Assembly (NCBI RefSeq): GCF_947623445.1
Contig: NC_135241.1
Location: 24,058,501 to 24,122,500, forward strand
DNA: 64,000 bases
Source: Clavelina lepadiformis
Lineage: Eukaryota > Chordata > Ascidiacea > Aplousobranchia > Clavelinidae
Direction of reading: 5' to 3'
Shown here: piece after piece, positions 21,185 to 33,587 of the stretch
Layout of the letters: each line of letters opens with the position of its first letter
How positions within the stretch are numbered: the stretch's first letter is position 1
Notes under the pieces: model-generated
Seen by the model: only the letters and a program-made list of their open reading frames with translations
What the model was told of the DNA's origin: nothing
Databases searched by the model: none
Position numbers and translations under genes: made by a program

Positions 21185-21595
21185 GCCTATTCGGTTATTT
21201 TTAATTATTGTTCGCTCTGAAGAAGGAAAGTAATTTTTTGAAATTATGCAAGTTAAGCATCTATCAATCAATCAAACACACTTCTTGCACTTGTTATTGC
21301 TGTAGCATCATCATCATCATAGTTATCTTCGAAACAATGATGTCGAAATTATGTTTCAGTATTATTTGTATCTTTATGACAAATATTTCTTTTGTATTTT
21401 ACTGTGTATCTTGTTCATAAATGATGTGTCCAAAGCTTCAAAGGCAACTGTCTTTATATTAACTTTTATTGTTTAATTTCTTTTTTGTTTCTTTTTAGAC
21501 TCTGTGTACTGTGCAGTTGTAATAAATAAACCTTTGCACCTTGATATTGATGTGATTCAGCATCTGCGATATGAGAATGCCCTGTGTGCTCTGAG

Positions 21596-24500
21596 ATGGT
21601 GAAACAAACAATTCAAATTTTCTGTCGCGTAAAACCAACCAAACAGAGGACTGGTGTAAGTTATGTATTGATTAGGAAGTTATGTTAGCTGGAAATGTCC
21701 ACTGCTGTGCTAAAATCAGCAACCTTCAACAGATCTACTCAATAGAAGAGGATGAACACGTGACCAAATCAAATGTCGAGTTTGTCATACCAAAGGATAT
21801 ATCCGATGGTTTCATCAACAACAAAAGAGAATCATACAAATTCTCGTGAGTAACTTAATTGGGCAGCGTAATTAGAAAATTGCGGCTGAAAATATTTACA
21901 GCATGTTTAAGAATTATTATTGTTTGTGCATTTCTTCACAGTTAATATTAAAAGATGAAATTATGTTGAGTTTGTGTATTAAGGTTAATTATACACTGAT
22001 GCTTCTGTACAGTCTATATCTGACTGCCATTGTTTTGTTGTTACCCTAAGCCTAAGCATTATGAGTTTGCATATATTTGTAATTGCAGTGGAATTTGCAT
22101 ACGTACTATAGCTTGTAATGCTTTACAAGATACAACATGTTATTGAAAGTGACTGTCTTTGATTATGTTTTGAAGTTGGATTTCATATTTCCATTTTTGT
22201 TAGTTAAGTGTAAAATTTTGTTAATAAATTTATGGTATTTTAGGTTTCAGAAGATTTTTGATCAGTCCATCAAACAAGATGACGTTTTTGATCATGTTGC
22301 GAAAGGAGTGACTGACAAGTAAGTTATTAATTTGTTGCATGGAAATTTTGATTGTGTTGTAGTGTAGTTGCATGTTATTTTACGTTTATCACTCAGTGGT
22401 ATTCCGCTACCCTTAGTTTGTTTGTAATATGGTAATAGTTTAAAACTGCTTTTTACTTGTGCTGTAAATGTTTTTATATATCACAAGCCATATATTTATT
22501 AAGGAATATTGATGTCCAATCATATGTTTGTAAAAACTTTGTAGTGTTCTTGCTGGTTACAATGGAACCATCTTTGCATATGGACAGGTCTGTTTTTTCT
22601 GCTTTAAGTTTTGTTGCACCGAGTTATAATATAGGTTTAGTTCATGGCGTTGTTGTCTTGTACTTGCCCTGCAGCTGGTCTTAAATTTTCTGAAATTTTA
22701 TTTCACAGACCGGCAGTGGCAAAACTTTCACCATCACTGGTGGTGTTGAGAAGTACGCTGACAGAGGGATAATACCTCGCGCACTGTCATATCTTTTTCA
22801 GAAGGTACCACGATCACATACTCATAGACATTCTGGTGTTAATTCTACTGTGCTGTATACATAAGCTTAAGTGCTTGTTCATTGGAATTATGGTTTAACT
22901 ACTTATGCTTCTATTACTGCTCATTTTCCGGCTTACAGCTACGACCGCTAGCATGACGATTTCATATAGCACTTTTTTTCGGAACTTTTATTGCTTACCA
23001 GCATGTAATGGGGGAAAAAAATAATGTTTTCACTAACTCACTTTATTGCATGGCCAGTATGAAGATGACAAAGACCACATTTACACTACCGAAGTTTCTT
23101 ACTTGGAAATTTACAACGAGAGTGGATATGACCTGCTTGATCCAAGACACGAAGCAACTAAGCTTGAAGACTTGCCGTGAGTGAATTGTTCAAACTAATT
23201 TATTAATTCATTGCATGAGCAACAGATGAGGAATATTGTAGAATTAATAGATTCAGAGGTTTCGATTTAGACTATAAAGTTCTTAATGGTGAAATAGGCA
23301 TTGGCAGCATAGAACCACAGAGTAAACAAAATAAAATGCATATTATGTGATAGGCTATACTAAGGCTGCAATATGATTTTACATTAATGTGCATCAGTAA
23401 GCCAACACATGCAATTGTATGTGTGACTGCATGCTTGAGAAGTTTTCACCATATGCAAATTAATGTTAATTATCTTCGATTTGGTTTGCAGAAAAGTGGC
23501 TCTGATGGAGGACACAGATCAGAACATCACGCTTAAGAATCTCTCCATTCTCCCTGCACAGAACGAGGAGGAGGCACTAAACCTCCTCTTCCTCGGAGAC
23601 ACCAACAGGTGATGATCGAGTTTGTTTGTTCTCTGCTTTCGAAGTTTGTTACGAGTACAAAATATTTTTTCAAGTTGTTAATAAAATTTCCTTCCAATTT
23701 AACATTAAAATATCTTGTGTCATGTTGAGTAACATGAACAAAGAAATGAATACAGTGGGCATTTGATAATTCAAACTAGACTAAGCTATTCAAGGTGAGG
23801 ATCGGTCGAGTTTTTTAAAAATCATTAACAAAAGTGATTCACCAGTAAAATCTCTTGACTATCATTAACAAACAAATAAAAACAGTAGATGTTTGTTAAT
23901 TCGAAGCGAAAGGGATTGACAAAATTTCTTTTGTAACGTTTCTAGTTATTCAAAGCTGGTTTATTTTGTTAAACAGGCTCTGGGACTGTTGTCCAGTGAC
24001 TCCGTGTTATGTGAAATTCGATAATTAGTGTGGTAAAGTTACTAGAGCTTCCGTTTTATGTGACAAAACAAACAAAGAAAATGGTTTTCACTTAATTAGA
24101 ATGATTGCCGAGACACCAATGAACCAGGCCTCAACCAGATCCCATTGTATCTTCACCATCCACATCACCAGCAGGGAGCCAGGGTCCGCAACGATTCGTA
24201 GATCAAAGCTCCATCTGGTTGATTTGGCAGGGTTGGTGTCTTGTATTGTATCATTAGTTATGTTGCTATGATTGGTTGCTATGCACGTATAGTTCACATT
24301 TTTAAATGTTCATCAGGCTGATGTGGAAATTAGATTGTAACAAACAAAGCCTTGAGACGATTGTGTTAAAACTAATTTGCTCCTCTGATAGTTTTATTTT
24401 TGATTAGGTCCGAACGAGTCACAAAGAGTCAAGTGGGTGGTCAGCTCCTGACAGAAGCAAAGTACATCAACCTTTCTCTGCATTTCCTTGAACAGGTGTG

Positions 24501-27500
24501 AAAATAATTGCTCCGTGTCTTAGCCATCGCGTAAAGGTATTATCGTTTGCGAAGGTTTTAACACTGATAGACCATTGGTGACTTCATGTCGTTTGTTAGG
24601 TCATAGTAGCGCTAAGTGATAAGAAGAGACAACATATTCCTTATCGCAATTCTATGATGACTTCGGTGTTGAGGGATAGCTTGGGTGGCAACTGCATGAC
24701 CACGATGATCGCTACAGTTTCTGTTGATAAGAAAAATTTTGATGTAAGGAGACATTTATTTGAAATTATTTCAAAACATCTAACACCTTCAAAGAATGAT
24801 TACGTCTGTTTGTATCTATAAATAATAGAATATTATTGTCTCAGCAATGAATCCAAATTTGCCTGATTAATCCCGTTAAAAGAATAAATGTACGTACCTT
24901 TATAGTTACATCAACATGCTTTGGGTCTAATGAACGCTAAAACAATGTAATATTTTCCAATAGATTGTAGCACACTGGAAAAATTTCATATCTCATGTTA
25001 CAAACCTTGTTCATATTTTTCATGTGTTTTGTGTAATTTGTTTCAAAGGAGTCGATCTCGACTTGCAGATTTGCTCAACGAGTCTCCATGATAAAGAATG
25101 AAGCCACACTCAACGAAGAACTTGATCCTAAATTGGTGAGATAAATCATCAGAAACTTTTATTACAATGTAAAATTTTTATTGATGATACTGAATACCAT
25201 CATCCATGCACAGTATTTTATGTCGTTAATGAACAAAAATTCTTCCGTGTAGATGATCCTCAAGCTGAAGAAGGAAGTTCAATCTTTGAAAGATGAGTTG
25301 TCGTTGGTGACGGGAGAGCAACGGACAGATCTGCTCACTGATGAAGAGATTGAAAGGTTCGTTCGTCGATGCTATTTATGTTCAGTATCTCCTGTTTCAT
25401 TGTCAGTTACTGACATTTATCTTGTAAATCTAAAGCAGACGTCGCCAGATTTTTTACATAGGGCCAGATAAGCAAGAAAGCTGACAATCATTTGCCAAAT
25501 ACCCGCTTTGTTCAATAGACTCCAATGCAATAACCTCATTTGTGGCACAGTGAGGCGAGCTAGACAAATTTATTTCGATCATCGTAGTTCATTGACCCCT
25601 TGTCTAAACGATAAAGTGGCTTGTCTTTTTTGATAGGTTGAACAATCTTCTGAGCTCTTATCTTGAAGATGATGACCTGGAGAGCTCTTTGGACGCTGGA
25701 GGAGACATGAGGAAGATTCAGTATTGCTATCGCTTCCTGAAGAAGCGTATCAAGGAACGACCGGACCCTCCCACTAACCAGGAAGACTTAAAGGGAGAAA
25801 AGGATGCGAGTAGCTCTGATGAAATTCCTCCCCAACCAACGCTGAGTCCGGCAGAGATCCAGAGACTTAGAGAAATCCTCCAGCAAAGAGACAACGAAAT
25901 AAGTAGGTTTCAAAATAATGTTGCTTGTCTTTTTCAGAGTAAGTATTTTTACTTGATTCTAATGGTCTGTTACGAATATCACCTGTTTTTCCTGTTTGGA
26001 TGGAGATGTGTTGTGTGCATCATCACATCACATCACCACATCAAAAGCTGAACGTTACTAGTTAGAAGTGGCCATGATTGACAATTGTTGGGAGATAGTT
26101 ACAAGAGATGACAGCATTCATTTTAATCACACCTCCATGGTTGCAGGCATCCTTGTCTCAATGTTAAAGAAGGAAAAGAAACGTGCCATGGATGCTGAGC
26201 ATAGGCTTGCAACAGATGCTCGTGCCACACCATCTAAGCAGGCGTCATCGGAACAGACGTACAACAAAAACAGCTATAAGGACGATGATGAAAATCTTCC
26301 TGAAGATAAGAGCAGAGTAAAAGGTGAAGTGAGATTGTTTGCACTGACATAATACTCCCAATTACTTTGCTAGTGTTGTCTCTTTGCCTTGTTGAAGCAA
26401 GTGTCATCGCTCAGCGTAATTTTTGGCGTTAATTTGTGTCGGTTCTGAGATAATAAGTGATTAAAGCGAGACAATTTAGTTCACTTCCACAATGTTTCTT
26501 ACCAGTGTCCATCTGTGTTTCATAAACAGACTTGAACATGTCAGCTGGCCGGCAGGAGGCTTTTGAAATTTTCAAACGTGATTACGGAACCTCCTCCCAC
26601 ATCCACGAGCAGAAGGAGCTATTGAAACAAAGATATGCTGAAGCAAAGGGCTTGGGTCAAGATGTCAATAAAGCTCGCAATGAAATCAGTGAGTGATGTA
26701 TCCTGGCTTAATTCTGTGCTAGTGGTTACGCAAAGTTTATTGTTTAGTTCTTGTTGGGTGCTGTTACTACTACTTAGTATTCTTGTTGTTGATGATTAAG
26801 TTCAACACCAATAATATTAATTACTGACTTATTATATTATATTATTAACCAATAACTATTAATAACCGATCACTTCAGATCATCTGAAATCCAGTCTTGA
26901 GAGGATACGGAAGCAGATGGCAGTCCAGGCGAGTCTGGATGCAGGAGCTGCTGGGGATGATTCATTTGAAGAGCATGAGAGGGAGCAGCAGATTCTCAGC
27001 TCCATGGAGGAAGCAAAGACAAGGTTTCTTCTTCTCATCAAATACGTTTCATCTGAGCATAAATTGGCATCCTGGAGAAAAGATGTCCCCTGTTCTTGTG
27101 ATCCTATAGATAGCAAGATGACGTCAAAGTTTTCAGAAAAGTTTTGATATTCTAGATCACTTAAGTTTTTGTCGTTAATCAAATTCTTAGAAGCGCTGTC
27201 GTTTCTTGCAAATTTTGCAAAAAGTGTATTCTTTTTTAACTCTAAGATACAAGGAAGCATTCACACGCTTGAAAGCTATGAAAGCTGAAATAGATCACTT
27301 GCATCATCTACTGGACAAAGCAAGAGTGCAGATGCAGCACGAATTTGACACTTGGTGGCAGTCACAAGCACCTGGAGGACAGCAATCAACCCGAAGGTTA
27401 ATGTCATGATAGTTAAAGTACAGCTTCATGTACGACGTCAACTTAGTCTTACACCACTGTACATGTTTTAAACGATTCCACGTTTATTCCATCCACGGAC

Positions 27501-28194
27501 GATTAAACCCAGAATAACCCAACCAACGTGTATAGGCTGAAAAGTTCTGGGCCTTGGGTTGATTTGACCGATCACGTAAACAAATGTACCCTTGTACATA
27601 CACACTTATTTTAAACATGTTTTATCAAGTACCCGGATGTATAGAGTATCGCTACATTATTTCATTGCTTCAATGTGTGGACGAGTTTATCATTTCATAT
27701 TTTATTTTCTTGTTACCAGCACTCATCGTTCTGGCAACCGCCAGTCCAACAGTGGCCGCGCCAGCACCCAAGCCTGGGGCACTCCGCCCGTTTCACCCCA
27801 TAAGAGGGTTGTGGGACAGGGGCCTCACGATACCATTTCGCCTCCTCCTTCAGGACCCATATCGCCCCGTGAATCCTCCCTAACCCACGGCCGCAACGCA
27901 CTCACCGATTTGAGGCTCGTTCCCAATGACGTCACAAACGATTCACTAAACCAGTCATCGCGGGTTCTTCGTCAGCAAAGGGGGGAACTGGCCCCCCGGT
28001 TCAACCCTACTTCAGATCTGAACTCGTACCACGGCTCCCGTCCACCTTCGGCTAACCGCTTGCGCCCCCGGCGGCCACAGAGCGGCGGTCAGCACATCCC
28101 GCTGACTGGCGACAAAGAGACGGATGCTGATATCATGGCGTTTGTGAAAGCGCGCGAAAGTTTAATGCAACGTCAGAAAGGACACACGTCATAG
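21596..28194 (+). CDS. KIF6: Kinesin-like protein KIF6, 18 exons, 849 aa, complete
   Basis: Exons: 21596-21655, 21733-21845, 22244-22318, 22545-22587, 22709-22804, 23058-23176, 23492-23608, 24100-24231, 24408-24495, 24600-24743, 25049-25135, 25253-25356, 25637-25902, 26147-26323, 26530-26688, 26879-27023, 27247-27396, 27720-28194. Phases close in frame. The N-terminal motor (about residues 3-350) has the ATP P-loop GQTGSGKT (split by an intron, near residue 96), switch I NQASTRSH near 216 and switch II DLAGSE near 249. The [16 protein letters not shown] and [15 protein letters not shown] segments match vertebrate KIF6 closely. Coiled-coil segments follow. The C-terminal tail [20 protein letters not shown] is the conserved KIF6 signature. 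Known role: kinesin-9 family motor of motile and ependymal cilia, acting on axonemal microtubules. Length is similar to human KIF6. The last exon encodes a Pro/Ser/Arg-rich linker and is clearly richer in G+C than the rest. Confidence 0.95.
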
Positions 28195-31011
28195 TCACCT
28201 TTACCGCAGTTTATCTGGAATATGCAAATCTTGAGTTTCTTCTAAAAACACTGTAGCTTGAAATATTTGTTATGTTGTAAATTGCTTTGATTTCTCATTA
28301 GCCTCTCTTGCTGTGAACATTTTTTACGTTTCGACTATTTTTGCACTCATTGATTACTCCACACTGTAGAATTTTTATAGACCAAGTGCATAATTCGCAA
28401 TGCTTATTAGGTGCTGGAGTACAATGCATCTTGTACTTAATATGAAGATATTTTTCAATTACACGCTAATTTTATTAAAACCCTCCAAGCTTATATAATA
28501 GAATTTGCGTAACATAGATTGCTCTACGCTGCTTTTCAACGCAAACTTCTGTAAAATCTTTAGTAATGACTCGTAAAGGCATTTGCACATATTTTGTCAA
28601 TCTTGGAAATCTCCAAACTTAGGTGCTTGATTGATATTTGGAGAGAGTATCGGTGAGGTGATCATGGCCTTCAATGGCACATCATATTAAGGAAGAAGTC
28701 GGTAGAAAGAAGTCATCAGTGTTTAAATATGCAACAGCTGTTTTTTCGTATCTTTCACTCTGAGCATGCGAAAAGAGTTGTTCAAAGGTACCAAGCCAGT
28801 GTTGTTACAGCAGCTGCGAACAGAGTATTGCCGCGGCAGATAATTTTTGAACATCATTGCGAGTCGGACCCTCGCCGCTCTGCTGATCAGCAGTCTGCAT
28901 ATTGACGAAATGAAATTTTTGCTTGCTATGGTCTGCGCACAGTTTTGCTTGGTAGGAACATGTTTGAAGCTAGGCTATCACTATGATTATTCAGAACACG
29001 TTTTGTTAATCGCACTAGAGCAACAGATTGATTTCATTCAAAAGAATTTTCCATAAAGGTTGTAAAACTCAAAGCTCTAGTTTTAACATCCAGTTTTATA
29101 TTGTTTAACAGTAAGCCTACATTGGAGTTATATCAATGTACGCTAGAATTGCGGTTAACAACCACTAAAACGGAGTTCGAAAAATCTTCTGTTTTATTGA
29201 AGTGTCGGCCTACTGCATTCCGTTTCACTAACGTGGCCACCCCGCTAACAGTAACACGACCATCCCGTTCCACTGTAACGACAAGTTTTTACAAAGCAGC
29301 TTCATTGCCTTGCAGTTATGCCGTAGTGATAAACTTACTATCGTTTGAAAGTTTAAATCCAATTTATCGATCCAAACAGGTTCGCCTGTATAGCAAATCA
29401 CTCCGATCGCCAAAAATCATTTTCTTCAAACCAGTAAAAATTCGTACGTTACAATACCTTATGTTTGGCTTCACTGAAATTTTATGTTATGGTAAATCAT
29501 GTGCACAACTACAACGTTTTTTGTTTCCTAGTCCGTTACGTATTGCTGTACACAGTGTGCAGTGCAGTCTGAACTGTTAGAATGAACGCGAAAAGAATGT
29601 AAAAAAGTTTTCCATTGTTTAGGAAAGACTGTTAAAGTGTAATGCTATTTGCAAGTTCTGTATTCCGTTCTTCTGCGTAGCTTATTCCGTTTTCTTTACC
29701 ATTTTCCTTTGCTGATTTGGCGAGTTATTGTAGACAAATTTTACTGTACTATCGTCACGGCTGCTGTTTTTTACATGAATGTCAATACGTGCATAAAAAA
29801 TATTAATAAAAATTTATAACGCTTTCCATTTTATATATTTGCTTGATTTTTATGTTTGTAGCCAGACTGTGGCATACATAGATATCTTTTAAATTTAAAG
29901 GTTTTCTGAAATAACAATAAGATAAATAATATAGTATTTGAAAAATATTTGTTATTAATAACACCAAAAAATAATAGCATTTTCTGGTCCTATACTAATC
30001 TTTTCTGTGTAACGTTTTAATGCATGTGTCACTTTAAAAGTTATGCATGTTCAAGTTTGGCAAAGGCTATTTAGCAACCTTGGAACAGGCCTGGAACGGG
30101 ATGAGATAGCTGCATGGTGTAATGTTGGAAAACAACTTGTAACGTATAGGTTTCTTTGTTCGAGTCAGTGTTCTTATGTCTGCATGCAGACCAGGCTTGT
30201 TAATGCCTACAGGCACAAATGTGCCCAGCTAGGATGTGTTATCGTATCGTAGGGTTTGTTATACTAGATCCCAGCTACTCAAATGGTGACGTCATCTGGT
30301 TGTGCACTTCTATAGTGCTGTACAGGACTAATAACAGCTGGCTATATTTCATGTCGCTGTTGACATGGTAAAACGATTGATTGATTTTTCGGTTCTAGTG
30401 TACTGCACAACCACAGGATGCCTTTGTATACTAGATCCCAGCTACTCAAATTGTGACGTCATCTGGTTTTGCACTATTATATTAGACCAGATTGTTTGAA
30501 TTCGTTTGGACAGTCGAAAAACATTCATTAAAGGGTGCATAATACCATCAAACTATAGCCTTACGAAGTAATATAACATATCAGAAGAGTAGCCTTTGTG
30601 CTTATAGCTTTTACGCTGTTGGAAAAATCATTACAGTGTGTTTTAAAATAGGTTATAAATACAATATTGAATTTTTCAATTTCCATATTATTATTATATA
30701 TTTATAGAAAATAAACAAGAGTTAAAGCTCCAGTGCACCCTGAAATTTGCATGTATCTTCATAAAAGCTGCCATAGTCAGATTTAAGCTACTTTTTCAGT
30801 CAGGATGGTCAGTAGTAATTGAGTTATATATTATACATGGTATACTGTATATATATAAATGCATGAATTTGTTATAAAGGTAATATTTGATAACAAAAAA
30901 TGACAGTAACACAGTTTTGCCACTGATTGCTTTCTAACTGCAGAGATGTAGAGTTTTTGACCAATATTTTACAATTTTCAGCCAATGCAGTGAATTGTAC
31001 AGAATCTGGCC
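28195..31011. other. Intergenic between KIF6 and NPRL3
   Basis: No supported gene. A 159-codon ORF at 29101-29580 has no recognisable domain, no clear splice context and an unlikely composition, so I did not call it. 30260-30475 holds a 49-bp direct repeat pair (listed separately). The last 300 bp are very AT-rich. TACAG at about 30999-31003, 8 bp before the NPRL3 ATG, is a possible trans-splice or 5'-exon acceptor. Confidence 0.4.
30260..30475 (+). repeat. 49-bp direct repeat pair containing TGACGTCA
   Basis: 30260-30308 and 30427-30475 share TATACTAGATCCCAGCTACT, then a TGACGTCA palindrome (30287-30294 and 30454-30461), then TCTGGTT and GCACT, with three or so differences. TGACGTCA is the consensus CRE / ATF-CREB site. 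The pair lies 540-750 bp upstream of NPRL3. Confidence 0.6.
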
Positions 31012-32703
31012 ATGGAAAAGGACCCACCCTGGGCCCCACTTGCTATTATGTTGTCTATGTACGGGAGGTCTATAACAAATAAGTTGTTGTTTAAATATCC
31101 GTTTGAAGCTGGAAGACACAGCCAGTCGTCGCTGCGCTCGTACAAACAGTTGACATCATCGACGTACCATCTGAACCAATCCAATTCGACAACAAATGAA
31201 GAAGATGAAGACGAATGCTGTGAAAGTATCAGGGATGAAGCTGAACAATATCTTTCTTTCTCCGACAAACTCCTCGCCCAGGTTACCAGTCCTGCCAACA
31301 CAGTTTGCGGTCAGAAATTTGACGTGAAAATAAATGGGCTACGCTTCGTTGGTTTTCCACTTATGCTGGAACACAGCAATATTGAAACTCAAGATGCGCA
31401 TTTGACAGCTTCACTCGCTGTTCCAGAGCTGTCGGCTCCAGATACAGTGCCCGCACAAATTGAAGATCATAGTGTCAGTAGTGGGATAACAGTGACATCT
31501 TACAACGTTGTATTTGTACTTCGAACCGCTGCAGACTACAGTGTGGTCGAAGCCTATCAACAGCTTGCCACAAAACTTGGTGTTGGATTGAGATTTGAAG
31601 AGAAGCAAATGAATTATGTCACAAGCCAATTCAAACTTATGCTGAGCATCCACGAAGATCCTGATATGTCTGAAGAGCAAGTTTACCAGAAGATCTTGGA
31701 ACAAAGCAGTCTAGCTCAAAATCTACGCTATATTTTTGACTTTGTTGAAAGCACTGGTATACTTGACTTGAGTCTGAATGAAAACCTTCGAATCAGTTTC
31801 TGTCTTTTTCATAAAGTTCTTAACAGTGGTATCAAGAATGAATACGGCGGCATTGTGGATATAAAAAGCATAGAGCAATGTTTAAACCAAATTCAGCCTT
31901 ACCATGGCTTACTCGTCTACGACCACAAAAATGTCTGGGATTCTCTCACGGACTACTGCTCCATGTCCATCGTAAAATTTTTGAATGTCTATAATCCAAC
32001 CAAGTCACTACAGCTAATGTCAACAGATGCCGACATTGCAATGAGACATGTTTTCACCATTGCGCGACACTTGGTGCTGTGGGGTAAAGCTTGTGTTATT
32101 TACCCACTTTGCGAAACAAATGTGTATTTTTTAGCACCTACAGCTTCATTAAACTGCCGCTCCAAATATATAAAACTATTCAGTGACAAATTTAATCTGA
32201 ACTTGACTGAAGTTCTGAATTACTTTTCAACCCCAGTGCGTCTTGGTGATTATCAGTCGCCTACTGGCGCATTTTTCGGAAATGAAAAGAAATTGGTTGA
32301 GATTGTGATATGGATGCTGCAACATAGATTCCTGGTCCAACATCAAACGTACGTTTACTTTCTTCCTGTGCAAGATAGATTTGGTAAACCTGAACAAGAA
32401 CTGAAAAAAGTCTTACTTGAACGACTGAAGACTGTTTCGCCCGGTAAAGTGGAACACCGCCATCTCCCTCATTACTGCAGAGAAGTTTTTCAATCTGTCC
32501 CTGCATCAAGAGACTCTGAAGATTTGACGTTGTTTTTAAGACTTTTGAAATATTTCGATGGGAAGCATCACCTGGAAGAAATGATGTATCGGGAAAACAT
32601 GGTCCGACACGAGCTCGTAACAATTTTGGAAAAATTTCAGTCATTACTGCTGACTTGTGACAGAGAAGACGAAATTGCTGCAGCATTTTGCATGCCTACA
32701 TAG
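31012..32703 (+). CDS. NPRL3: NPRL3, GATOR1 complex subunit, single-exon reading frame, 563 aa
   Basis: One open frame carries the whole protein. The N terminus includes NKLLFKYPFEAG, matching the vertebrate NKLLFRYPF start of the longin-like domain. CGQKFDVKINGLRFVGFPLM and YNVVFVLRTAADYSV follow. The middle has IRPYHALLL-like IQPYHGLLVY, and DADIAMRHVFTIARHLVLWG with IYPLCETNVYFL. The C-terminal winged-helix region ends RLLKYFDGKHHLEEMMYREN, close to human RGRHHLEEIMYNEN. Length is close to the human 569 aa. Known role: with NPRL2 and DEPDC5 it forms GATOR1 on the lysosome, which acts on RagA/B as a GTPase activator and represses mTORC1 when amino acids are scarce. Vertebrate NPRL3 has many introns; here none is seen, so either introns were lost or the copy arose by retroposition. 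AATAAA signals are at 33004 and 33054. Confidence 0.95.
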   Translation: MEKDPPWAPLAIMLSMYGRSITNKLLFKYPFEAGRHSQSSLRSYKQLTSSTYHLNQSNSTTNEEDEDECCESIRDEAEQYLSFSDKLLAQVTSPANTVCGQKFDVKINGLRFVGFPLMLEHSNIETQDAHLTASLAVPELSAPDTVPAQIEDHSVSSGITVTSYNVVFVLRTAADYSVVEAYQQLATKLGVGLRFEEKQMNYVTSQFKLMLSIHEDPDMSEEQVYQKILEQSSLAQNLRYIFDFVESTGILDLSLNENLRISFCLFHKVLNSGIKNEYGGIVDIKSIEQCLNQIQPYHGLLVYDHKNVWDSLTDYCSMSIVKFLNVYNPTKSLQLMSTDADIAMRHVFTIARHLVLWGKACVIYPLCETNVYFLAPTASLNCRSKYIKLFSDKFNLNLTEVLNYFSTPVRLGDYQSPTGAFFGNEKKLVEIVIWMLQHRFLVQHQTYVYFLPVQDRFGKPEQELKKVLLERLKTVSPGKVEHRHLPHYCREVFQSVPASRDSEDLTLFLRLLKYFDGKHHLEEMMYRENMVRHELVTILEKFQSLLLTCDREDEIAAAFCMPT

Positions 32704-33003
32704 CATTTGATCATTGCGTTATTTCCTATCTTTGTGATTCACTTACATATGCAACCATGGCTATTTGCTTTTATCATCCGTTCCAAGTTCTTTTTGAAAT
32801 CACTTTAACGCTGATACTACCTTACGCATATTTCATATTTTGTTGCGAAGATTGCATTATCTGCTAACATTTTGAATACCACTACATCTAATGAACGTTA
32901 TTATTAGGCTTAGGCTATTTGTCGTTCAACTTTTTGTCCCAGCAGAGTTCCTTGCTAGTCATTTTATGTTGCATTTATATTCTTTCTTTGAACGCAGTAT
33001 TAC

Positions 33004-33059
33004 AATAAAAAATCACACCTGAAGAAGTATTTGTAGTTTTTTGAACTGGTGTAAATAAA
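33004..33059 (+). terminator. Polyadenylation signals of NPRL3
   Basis: Two AATAAA hexamers, at 33004-33009 and 33054-33059, 300 to 360 bp after the NPRL3 stop codon. Confidence 0.55.
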
Positions 33060-33582
33060 CACAAAGTTAGTGCGATTAATTGAATTGATCTATTGTCATC
33101 ATTTATAAACTAATTTAACAAGTTGCATTGCCCTTAGGATTAGATATTGACACCAAAGTCAGGTCGCATTGCTTATGAATTGAAACGGACGTTTTTACGA
33201 CAAACAAGTTCAGCAATGTTGGAGGATATTGGCCCTTGTCAGGAACAGGTGTAGTTAAATTTTTCCTATGTATACCGCATAATATACTTAAGGCGAGGCA
33301 AAACGTGTACGCGGTGTAGAACTATCCCCAAAAGCTTATGACACTACAAGTTGTGTTAAATAATACGATTTCTATTTTACCTATGCCGTTGTCGAAAGTG
33401 CATATGCCAGTCAACACTAATTTGCGCAAGTGCTGAAGTCACGCAATTGCCTAAGAGCTCTTTGTCGAAAAAACGTCTATGTTTCCACGGTACTTTCGTT
33501 CTTTGGTAGATTATTGTTTTCCGGCATTTTTTAAGTTAAATCAGCTAGCCACTAGAAATCTTTCAAAATCGTCAAACAAGTT
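33060..33582. other. Spacer between convergent NPRL3 and SSNA1
   Basis: About 520 bp without a coding signal. It probably contains the 3' ends of both convergent transcripts. Confidence 0.4.
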
Positions 33583-33587
33583 TTATT
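33582..33587 (-). terminator. Polyadenylation hexamer overlapping the SSNA1 stop codon
   Basis: TTTATT on the plus strand, i.e. AATAAA on the minus strand, contains the TAA stop (33583-33585). If used, the 3' UTR would be only some 15-30 nt. Confidence 0.45.

Noticed and set aside
29101-29580. 159-codon plus-strand ORF between KIF6 and NPRL3
   Set aside because: No recognisable domain, compositionally odd (many Leu/Ser/Thr/Arg with no pattern), no splice or polyadenylation context, and an overlapping minus-strand ORF is equally plausible. Kept as intergenic.
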